Positions 30,022-37,224 of a stretch of DNA of 53,176 nucleotides are shown one piece after another (positions within the stretch are counted from its first letter, which is position 1; each line of letters starts with the position of its first letter). The translations under genes were made by a program, and so were the position numbers. Source of the stretch: an uncultured Erwinia sp. Lineage in GTDB: Bacteria > Pseudomonadota > Gammaproteobacteria > Enterobacterales > Enterobacteriaceae. The stretch is taken from the NCBI GenBank assembly GCA_913775305.1, contig CAJYIY010000014.1, positions 1 through 53,176 on the forward strand, written 5' to 3'. The notes under the pieces were generated by a model that ran no database searches, was not told the origin of the DNA, and saw only the letters and a list, made by a program, of their open reading frames with translations.

Positions 30022-33000
30022 GGTTCTGCACCTCTTTCTTTGTTTTATTCCTGGCCGAAAACAGTCGCGAAATCACCACGTAAAACATCGGCACAAAATA
30101 AATCGCCAGGAAGGTCGCCGTCAGCATACCGCCAACCACGGCTGTACCGATCGAGTGCTGACTGCCCGCCCCTGCACCGTGCGAAACCATCAGCGGCATC
30201 ACGCCAAGAATAAAGGCCATCGAGGTCATGATAATGGGTCGGATACGCAGCTTTGCCGCCTTCGTTGCCGCTTCGACGATCTCCATTCCCTCTTTCTCGT
30301 GGAGATCTTTGGCAAACTCAACGATCAGGATGGCGTTTTTTGCCGCCAGCCCCACCGTGGTCAACAGCCCCACCTGGAAGAACACATCGTTTTCCAGACC
30401 GCGCAGCAGCACCGCCAGAATCGTGCCCAGTACGCCCAGCGGTACCACCAGCATGACGGAAAAAGGTATCGACCAGCTTTCATACAGAGCGGCAAGGCAG
30501 AGAAACACCACGAGCAGCGAGATGGTATACAGCGCCGGCGTCTGCGATCCGGACATCTGCTCTTCATAGGAGAGCCCGTGCCAGTCCACTCTGAAGCCAT
30601 GCGGCAGTTTAGCGGCGATCTCCTTCACCGCGGTGACCGCTTCGCCCGAACTGTAACCCGCAGCGGGCGCCCCCATAATTTCTACTGCGGAGATACCGTT
30701 AAAGCGTTCATAGCGGGGTGAACCATACTGCCACTCACCGCTACCGAAGGCGGTGTAGGGAACCATTTTTCCGCTGCTGTTACGGAAGTACCACTTTTTC
30801 AGATCCTCCGGCGTCACGCGGGAACCGGCATTCCCCTGCACGTAGACCTTCTTGACGCGGCCGCCGTAGGTGAACTGATTCACATAGCTGGAGCCCCAGG
30901 CAATAGAGAGCGTTTGGTTGATATCATCCAGGTTCAGGCCCAGCGCACGGGCGCGTTCATCGTCAATAATCAGATGATACTGTGGCTCATCTTCCATACC
31001 GTTTGGACGAGTGGCGAACAGACGCTTATCGTGGGCGGCCAGGGTCAGAAACTGATTACGCGCAGCCATTAACGCCGCGTGTCCCCTGTTTTGGGTATCC
31101 TGCAGGAAGAAGTCAAAACCGCTGGCGTTCCCCAGCTCCATGACCGCTGGAGGAACCAGTGCATATATTTTGGCATCTTTTGACGTTGAGAAATGCGCCA
31201 TCGTTCGGGCCGCCAGTTTCTGTACTGACTGCTCGCTGTTACGCTCGCTCCAGGGCTTCAGCAGCACGAATGCGGTGGCGTTGTTTTCACCGCGCCCCGA
31301 GAAGCTGAAACCGTTAGCCGAGAACACTGACCGGACCTCAGGGTTTTTCAACAGCCAGGCCTCCGTGTTATCAATGACCTCCTGCGTCCGTTCGGTAGAG
31401 GCGTTAGGGGGAAGCGTGATTTGCATCATCATAACCCCCTGATCTTCATCAGGCAGAAACGAAGTGGGCACGCGCATAAACAGCACCGCCGTGGCAATCA
31501 CCATCGCCAGGTAGATCAACAGGAACAGGTTACGCCGGGAGATCACCGTGCCCACGCCGCGGGTATATTTCACCGTACCGGCATCGAACTTGCGGTTAAA
31601 CCAGCCTGCGATGCCCGTATCTTTATGCTCTTCGGAGACCGGTTTTAACAGGGTCGCACACAGCGCCGGCGTGAAAATCATGGCCATCAGCACCGAAAGC
31701 GCCATGGCGGAGACAATGGTTATCGAGAACTGGCGGTAAATCACCCCGGTGGAACCGGCAAAGAATGCCATCGGCAGCAGGACCGCAGAGAGCACCATGG
31801 CGATACCGAACAGCGCGCCCTGAATCTGCTCCATCGATTTGAGGGTTGCGGCCCGGGGATCGAGCCCCTCGTCATGCATCACGCGCTCGACGTTCTCCAC
31901 CACCACGATCGCATCATCCACCAGCAGCCCGATGGCCAGCACCATGCCGAACATGGTCAGCGTATTAATCGTGTAGCCGCAGGCCGCCAGCACACCGAAA
32001 GTCCCCAGCAGGACTACCGGCACCACCATGGTGGTGATCAGCGTAGCACGCAGGTTTTGCAGAAAGATCAGCATCACAAAGAACACCAGCGCGATCGCTT
32101 CAAACAGCGTTTTAACCACTTCTTTAATCGAGGCGCTGACCACCGGTGACGTATTGTAGGGATACTCCACCACCACGCCAGGCGGCAGTGAGGATTGCAA
32201 ATTTTCAACGGTTTTTTGCACGCCATTGATAGCATCGAGCACGTTGGCTCCGCTGGCCAGACGCAAAGCAACACCGGCGGAGGGCTTGCCGTTGTAGGTG
32301 GCGGAGATACTGTAATCCTGCGGCCCTAAATCGACACCGCCCACGTCACGTACGCGGACCTGAGAACCATCAGGATTCACTTTCAGCAGAATATTTTCAA
32401 ACTGCGCAACGTTTTGAAAACGCGTTTTCCCAACGATAGTGGCACTGAATTTTGCGCCTTCAACCGACGGTAGCCCTGCCAGCTTGCCGCTGGAAACCTG
32501 GACGTTTTGTTTGCTGATAGCGCTGGTCACATCGCTGGGTATCAGCTGATACTGATACAGCTTTTCGGGATCAAGCCAGATACGCATGCCGTATTCCGAG
32601 CCCATTACAATAAAGTCACCGACGCCTTTGGTACGTGCAATGGAGTCCTGAAGTTTGGACACCAGCAAATCAGCCAGGTCACCGTTGCTCATCTGGCCGC
32701 TGTTGGCGATCAGACTGACTACCAGCATAAAATTAGCCTGATATTTACGGACGTTGATCCCCTGCTTGACCACTTCATCGGGCAGCTGTGATTCAGCAAG
32801 GGAGACTTTGTTCTGCACCTGTACCTGAGCGATATCCGGGTCGGTGCCCTGATCGAAGGTCACGATAATCGTCGCACTGCCATCACTGTTACTTTGCGAT
32901 TCGATATAGCGCAGATTATCGATGCCGTTCAGCTGCTGCTCGATCACCTGCACCGCCGTGTTTTGCACCGTTTCTGCACTCGCACCAGGGTAGATGACCT

Positions 33001-33136
33001 GTACCGAAATGGCCGGAGGGGAAATGTTTGGATACTGGTTAATCGGCAGGGTAAAAACGGATAACCCCCCGATAAGCATCACCAGGATTGCCACCACCCA
33101 GGCAAAAACAGGCCGTTCAATAAAGAATTTAGACAT
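30011..33136 (-). CDS. RND multidrug efflux pump, AcrB/MexB-like inner-membrane transporter
   Basis: A 1041-residue hydrophobe/amphiphile efflux (HAE1) pump driven by proton flow. Visible hallmarks are FFIERPVFAWVVAILVML at the N-terminus, the paired proton-relay aspartates in GLLVDDAIVVVENVERVM (TM4), the lysine in GLAAKNAILIVEFAKDL (TM10), and AFILGVMPLMVSHGAGAGSQHSIGTAV. Two large periplasmic loops are as in AcrB. It differs throughout from E. coli AcrB and AcrD, so it is a separate pump and the symbol is left empty. It lies 9 bases after the adaptor gene and overlaps the channel gene. Substrates cannot be told from the sequence. Confidence 0.95.
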   Translation of the reverse strand: MSKFFIERPVFAWVVAILVMLIGGLSVFTLPINQYPNISPPAISVQVIYPGASAETVQNTAVQVIEQQLNGIDNLRYIESQSNSDGSATIIVTFDQGTDPDIAQVQVQNKVSLAESQLPDEVVKQGINVRKYQANFMLVVSLIANSGQMSNGDLADLLVSKLQDSIARTKGVGDFIVMGSEYGMRIWLDPEKLYQYQLIPSDVTSAISKQNVQVSSGKLAGLPSVEGAKFSATIVGKTRFQNVAQFENILLKVNPDGSQVRVRDVGGVDLGPQDYSISATYNGKPSAGVALRLASGANVLDAINGVQKTVENLQSSLPPGVVVEYPYNTSPVVSASIKEVVKTLFEAIALVFFVMLIFLQNLRATLITTMVVPVVLLGTFGVLAACGYTINTLTMFGMVLAIGLLVDDAIVVVENVERVMHDEGLDPRAATLKSMEQIQGALFGIAMVLSAVLLPMAFFAGSTGVIYRQFSITIVSAMALSVLMAMIFTPALCATLLKPVSEEHKDTGIAGWFNRKFDAGTVKYTRGVGTVISRRNLFLLIYLAMVIATAVLFMRVPTSFLPDEDQGVMMMQITLPPNASTERTQEVIDNTEAWLLKNPEVRSVFSANGFSFSGRGENNATAFVLLKPWSERNSEQSVQKLAARTMAHFSTSKDAKIYALVPPAVMELGNASGFDFFLQDTQNRGHAALMAARNQFLTLAAHDKRLFATRPNGMEDEPQYHLIIDDERARALGLNLDDINQTLSIAWGSSYVNQFTYGGRVKKVYVQGNAGSRVTPEDLKKWYFRNSSGKMVPYTAFGSGEWQYGSPRYERFNGISAVEIMGAPAAGYSSGEAVTAVKEIAAKLPHGFRVDWHGLSYEEQMSGSQTPALYTISLLVVFLCLAALYESWSIPFSVMLVVPLGVLGTILAVLLRGLENDVFFQVGLLTTVGLAAKNAILIVEFAKDLHEKEGMEIVEAATKAAKLRIRPIIMTSMAFILGVMPLMVSHGAGAGSQHSIGTAVVGGMLTATFLAIYFVPMFYVVISRLFSARNKTKKEVQNHDA

Positions 33137-33145
33137 CAGATTTCC

Positions 33146-34270
33146 TTACTGCGCTGAGGGATCGGCAGTGGTTAGGTTGGCCCGTTTCACAACGCCGGGC
33201 TTATACTCACTGGGTTCGACCTGACTGCCATCATGAACCAGCTGTAATCCTTCAACGACAAGGCGATCGCCCGCCTGTAACCCCTCAGTCACCATCCACT
33301 GGCTGTTCAGCATTTCGCCCGTTTTAATCACCTGCTCAACCACTTTATTATCCGCCCCAACTTTATAGACATAGGGACGGCCTTTGGTGTCGTGCATAAT
33401 GGCTTCCTGAGGTGCCAGTAAACCCAGGTGATCCACTCCCCGTGGAAGAATCGCGTGGACGAACATACCGGGTAGTAAGTCGCGGTCGGGATTGGGGAAA
33501 GAGGCACGCATGGTTATGCTGCCGGTAGTTTCATCGACCGTCACTTCCGAGAATTCCAGCTTGCCGGGTTGGGCATAATTCGAACCGTCCTCCAGCGTCA
33601 GCTTCACTTCGGCGGCATTTTGGCCAACCGCCTGTAGCTTGCCCTCTGCCAGCGCACGCCGCTGACGGAGCAGCTCCTGCGACGATTCGCTGACGTCAAC
33701 ATAGATTGGGTCCAGCTGCTGAATAGTGGTGAGGTAACTGCTCTGACCGTTGGTTACCAGCGCACCTTCAGTGTAAAGCGAGCGGCCAATGCGGCCGGTA
33801 ATCGGCGAGCGTACGTGGGTATAGTTGAGATTGACCGCGGCAATTTCCAGTTCGGCTTTCGCCTGTTTTTCTGCGGCAACGGCATCGTCATAGCTCTGCT
33901 TGCTGATAGCCCGCGCCTCGACCAGCGGCCTGTAGCGTGTCGCTAACCGGTGGGCATTCTCAAAGGTTGCCAGCGCCCTGTCGTAAGTAGCCTGATAGCT
34001 GGCAGGATCGATCAGGTACAACGGCTGCCCGGCCTTAACCTCACTCCCCTCAACAAACAGCCGTTTGAGAATAATGCCGCTGACCTGAGGACGAACCTCC
34101 GCCGTTCTCACCGCAGTGGTACGGCCCGGTAACTGAGTGAAAAGCGTAACAGGCTGACTTTTCAGTGTGATAACGCCCACCGCGATCGGTTTAACCGGGG
34201 AATCTGTGGTCCCCCGATCGCAGGCGGCAAGCATAAAAACCAGACACAGGGGAAGGAACCTTGATCTCAT
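33146..34270 (-). CDS. RND efflux periplasmic adaptor (AcrA/MexA-like lipoprotein)
   Basis: A 374-residue membrane-fusion protein linking pump and outer-membrane channel. The signal peptide ends in the lipobox LAACDRG (Cys17). The lipoyl half-motifs (VRPQVSGIILKRLFVEGSEVKAGQPLY and LNYTHVRSPITGRIGRS) flank an alpha-hairpin at about residues 95-150. The beta-barrel and membrane-proximal domains follow. It is the first gene of the three-gene operon and is preceded by a 200-base upstream region. That region contains a GAGA...TCTC inverted repeat at 34307-34322, which might be an operator; no divergent TetR-type repressor is next to it. Confidence 0.94.
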   Translation of the reverse strand: MRSRFLPLCLVFMLAACDRGTTDSPVKPIAVGVITLKSQPVTLFTQLPGRTTAVRTAEVRPQVSGIILKRLFVEGSEVKAGQPLYLIDPASYQATYDRALATFENAHRLATRYRPLVEARAISKQSYDDAVAAEKQAKAELEIAAVNLNYTHVRSPITGRIGRSLYTEGALVTNGQSSYLTTIQQLDPIYVDVSESSQELLRQRRALAEGKLQAVGQNAAEVKLTLEDGSNYAQPGKLEFSEVTVDETTGSITMRASFPNPDRDLLPGMFVHAILPRGVDHLGLLAPQEAIMHDTKGRPYVYKVGADNKVVEQVIKTGEMLNSQWMVTEGLQAGDRLVVEGLQLVHDGSQVEPSEYKPGVVKRANLTTADPSAQ

Positions 34271-34473
34271 GATTTAATCTCTTAGGATAATTTTAAATTT
34301 AATAACGAGAGTGATTATTCTCAAATCAAAGCCAACACCACGGCAGGGGAGAAATATCATCAGGGTTAAGCTTTTGCTAAAACTGTTACCCTAATGCGGC
34401 GAGTCAGCCCTTCGGCGCCGGATCATCAAAGCACAATGCCCCCAGCGGCCAGGCAAAAACAGACCCGGCCTGA

Positions 34474-34662
34474 TTACCCTCTTGGCTCAATGCCCTGGCG
34501 ACGCAGTTCACGCCGGGCCAGTTCCTTAAGCCAGCAGGCAAGAGTGATATTTTCACGATCGGTCAGAGACTTAATCTGAGCATGAAGCTCAGGGTGAATC
34601 CGCAGCTGGAATGCGGTTGAGCGTCCACCGACTTTAGGCGTCCTGTCTTTAAGCTTCGGCAT
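34474..34662 (-). CDS. Small ribbon-helix-helix (Arc-like) DNA-binding protein
   Basis: A 62-residue basic protein. After a lysine-rich start, STAFQLRIHPELHAQIKSLT fits the beta-strand and first helix of a ribbon-helix-helix fold. The segment NITLACWLKELARRELRRQG fits the second helix. Such proteins bind DNA as dimers and serve as antitoxins, phage repressors or small regulators. ATG 34662 lies 9 bases after AGGAG; another ATG two codons upstream lies only 3 bases after it. No toxin gene is adjacent. It precedes the efflux operon on the same strand, so control of that operon is possible but unsupported. Confidence 0.65.
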   Translation of the reverse strand: MPKLKDRTPKVGGRSTAFQLRIHPELHAQIKSLTDRENITLACWLKELARRELRRQGIEPRG

Positions 34663-34907
34663 AATCATCAGCTCCTGAGTATGAGAACGCCCCTTGTCGC
34701 GCTACCAACACCACCAAGGGGCTGACACCGATGACTGAATGCAATGTCGGCGGTGCTGCTGTCAGGTTATCGCTAATGCAATTATTTCTTTGGTGGATTC
34801 AGGGGGTAGATGTAAACAGAGTATTGAAAGTTGTGAACGTTTATCTGGAATGAAATAAAGCGTCTCTCCGGATTGCAGCAATGCATAAAACGCAGAACGT
34901 GGAGTCG

Positions 34908-35001
34908 AAAAAAAACCCACGCATCCACGTGGGTTGGTGCAACTGAACAGGGTGTCGTCTGCCGGGAGCAGACTGTATTCACACCAATTAATACCTCTGG
35001 G
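34908..35001 (-). ncRNA. OmrA/OmrB-family small RNA, copy 1
   Basis: About 94 nt on the minus strand. The 5' end CCCAGAGGTATTAATTGGTG matches the conserved 5' region of E. coli OmrA and OmrB, which base-pairs with outer-membrane protein mRNAs through Hfq. The 3' end is a terminator hairpin, CCCACG and CGTGGG with flanking AA/TT pairs, followed by eight T. An internal hairpin GTCTGC/GCAGAC (34957-34973) lies between. A -10-like GACAAT is at 35013-35008. In E. coli omrA and omrB lie between aas and galR under OmpR control; this copy is in the same interval, downstream of a PBP3 paralog. Boundaries are read from sequence and are not mapped ends. Confidence 0.88.
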
Positions 35002-35123
35002 ACTGCTATTGTCCCCAGAAGTCGATGCTGAAGCCAGCGAACAAAAGCAAATGAATGGCGCTAAATGCAACCAGTCATGACCGTTCGTTCATTTCTTTAC
35101 ATATTGAACGGAAAAGGTTTTTC

Positions 35124-36839
35124 CTAACCCGGATGGTCAAGCGCATCGGGTGCGATATTCATATGCTTCAGTACCGGACCGATAATATTACCGAATACCG
35201 GTGCCGCTACCGATCCGCCAAAGTGATCTCCTGCTGTCGGGTGGTTAATCATAATCACCAGCGCCACCTGCGGATCGCTGGCGGGCGCCACGCCGGCGGT
35301 ATAGTTGATATAACCGCCGTCGTATTTCCCACTGTCACCCATTTTCTCCGCCGTTCCGGTTTTAATCGCCAGACGGTAGCCCGGCACTGCCGCGCGCACT
35401 CCGCTGCCCCCCGGCAGCGCATCGCTTTCCATCATATGCACCACGGTTCTGACCGTCTGTTCATCGGCAACGCGAGTGCCCAGCACCGGCGGTGTCACTT
35501 TGGTGATCGACAGCGGGCGATAAACGCCGAAGGAACCCAGCGTGGCATACTCGCGGGCAATCTGCAGTGGCGTAACGCGTAAGCCATAGCCGAAGGAAAA
35601 GGTTGCGCGCTCGATATCTGCCCAGCGCTGGCGGTGCAGCGGGAAATAGCCCACGCTTTCACCGGTCAGCCCCAACCCGGTCGGTTTACCCAGACCGAAT
35701 GACTGATAGGTTTTCACCAGCACCTCCGCCGGCATCGCCAGCGCAATATGCGACACGCCAATATCACTGGATTTCTGCAGGATGCCGGTCATCGTCAGGC
35801 GCGACCAGTGGCCCACATCGCGGATCAGGTGGCCATTCACCCGGTAAGGTGTGGTATCCAGCACCGAGTCCGGCCGCACCAGTTTACGGATCAACCCTTC
35901 CATCACTACCAGCGGTTTTACCGTTGAACCTGGCTCGTAGCTGTCGTTAATCGCCGTATTACGCATCTGCGCCGGAGCCACTTTGGCGAAGTTATTCGGA
36001 TTAAATGACGGATAAGACGCCATGCCGAGGATTTCACCGGTATCAATTTTGATCAGCACCGCCGCGCCAGAGTCAGCCTTATTCAGCAGCACGCCGTCGC
36101 GCAGCTTGCTGTAAAGGGTGTACTGATCAAACTTATCAATGCTTAGCTGCACCGTTGGCGGCTGCTGAGGCGGCTGGTAGTTAATCATCGCCACAATATT
36201 GCCGTTAGCGTCCTGCCGGTATTTTTCCACGCCGGGCGTCCCCTGCAACACCTTATCGAAGCCCTTCTCCAGCCCGGTCAGCCCGCTGTTATCCGCGCCG
36301 ACAATACCAATGAGCGGCGCGGTGGCCTCGCTCATCGGATAAAAACGGCTGTCGTCATAAACGGTGGTAATTCCCGTCAGGTGAAGTTTGGAGATATCTT
36401 TGGCAATGCCCAGTTCAATTTTTCGCCCCAGGTAAAGGAAGCGGCGATGGGGGTTGGCATTGATTTGCGCGGCGATCTCTTCGGGTCTTTGTTCCAGCGC
36501 ATTGGCCAGATACGCCCACCTGGCGCTGGTGAAATCAGGATGCGCTTCCAGTACCCGCTGCGGGTCGGCGATCACATCGCGCGACGGCACGCTGAGCGCC
36601 AGCGCTTCGCCGTTCCTGTCCAGCAGGGTTCCACGGTTAGTGGGCAGGGTCACGGTTCTCAGCGAGCGTTCATCTGCCTCTTTTTCCAGCATCGGATGAT
36701 TGATCAACTGCAAATCGGCCACCCGTGCCAGCAGGACGCCCAGACAGGTCAGTACGCCAACACAGACAAGACGGAATCGCACGGAATTAAACGTCGGCGC
36801 TGGCTGGGTTTTCGCCAGCGATCTTTTAAAGGGAGGCAT
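35124..36839 (-). CDS. Second FtsI/PBP3-like peptidoglycan transpeptidase (class B PBP paralog)
   Basis: A 571-residue class B penicillin-binding protein closely resembling FtsI but outside the division gene cluster. It has one N-terminal membrane segment (about 21-39), a pedestal domain with RGTLLDRNGEALALS, and a transpeptidase domain. The catalytic SxxK is Ser305-Thr-Val-Lys308 and the KTG motif is Lys493-Thr-Gly495. The usual SxN motif reads Ser357-Ser-Asp359 in place of Ser-x-Asn. Salmonella has a similar extra PBP3 (PBP3SAL) that replaces FtsI in acidic conditions, so this is probably an alternative septal enzyme. Omr-family small RNA genes lie on both sides of it. Dimeric detail and substrate use are inferred. 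Confidence 0.88.
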   Translation of the reverse strand: MPPFKRSLAKTQPAPTFNSVRFRLVCVGVLTCLGVLLARVADLQLINHPMLEKEADERSLRTVTLPTNRGTLLDRNGEALALSVPSRDVIADPQRVLEAHPDFTSARWAYLANALEQRPEEIAAQINANPHRRFLYLGRKIELGIAKDISKLHLTGITTVYDDSRFYPMSEATAPLIGIVGADNSGLTGLEKGFDKVLQGTPGVEKYRQDANGNIVAMINYQPPQQPPTVQLSIDKFDQYTLYSKLRDGVLLNKADSGAAVLIKIDTGEILGMASYPSFNPNNFAKVAPAQMRNTAINDSYEPGSTVKPLVVMEGLIRKLVRPDSVLDTTPYRVNGHLIRDVGHWSRLTMTGILQKSSDIGVSHIALAMPAEVLVKTYQSFGLGKPTGLGLTGESVGYFPLHRQRWADIERATFSFGYGLRVTPLQIAREYATLGSFGVYRPLSITKVTPPVLGTRVADEQTVRTVVHMMESDALPGGSGVRAAVPGYRLAIKTGTAEKMGDSGKYDGGYINYTAGVAPASDPQVALVIMINHPTAGDHFGGSVAAPVFGNIIGPVLKHMNIAPDALDHPG

Positions 36840-37017
36840 GTGTTTTCCAGTAGAGGGTGCATGATAACTCTCTGGCTTTTATACAAAAAATGATTCGGCG
36901 TTAACAGGTAAACAGTGTTTCAGATCGTGATTGCCCGAAGCGGAAATGCGCGAAGAAGTCTCATTAAAAAAGATGAGTAAAATCAGTAAAATGTAAGATA
37001 ACTCCTGGATTACAGGC

Positions 37018-37098
37018 AAAAAAAACCTGCGCATCTGCGCAGGTTGGTGAAACAAAGCGATAAATACTTTTTGATGTTCACCCATCAATACCTCTGGG
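37018..37098 (-). ncRNA. OmrA/OmrB-family small RNA, copy 2
   Basis: About 81 nt on the minus strand, close to the 82-88 nt of E. coli OmrA/OmrB. The 5' end CCCAGAGGTATTGATGGGTG is nearly identical to the E. coli conserved region. The terminator stem CCTGCGCA-TC-TGCGCAGG (self-complementary, seen on the plus strand at 37026-37043) resembles the E. coli terminator closely and is followed by eight T. A -10-like TAAAGT is at 37110-37105. It lies between a BisC-like gene and the PBP3 paralog. Regulation by OmpR and action on outer-membrane mRNAs are expected from the family. Confidence 0.92.
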
Positions 37099-37224
37099 AT
37101 CTGCACTTTATCAATCCGGTGCAGCGAGCCGCTACTCAGGAATCGCAACAGTTACCCGCAAAATGTAACCAGCTATGTGATTTACAGGGAGTTTAGTCAT
37201 CTCTCGCCAGCGCCTGGCTTAAGC

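Noticed and set aside
34307..34322. Fur box upstream of the efflux operon
   Set aside because: Best alignment to the 19-bp consensus gives only about 12 matches; reported as a plain inverted repeat.
34474..34662. Toxin-antitoxin pair
   Set aside because: The ribbon-helix-helix protein has no adjacent small toxin-like gene on either side.
34762..35070. 102-codon minus-strand open frame over the first Omr RNA
   Set aside because: The conserved 5' segment and terminator of an OmrA/B-family RNA explain this stretch; the frame is chance.
36879..37148. 89-codon minus-strand open frame over the second Omr RNA
   Set aside because: It runs through the small RNA, including its terminator; no coding signal was seen.
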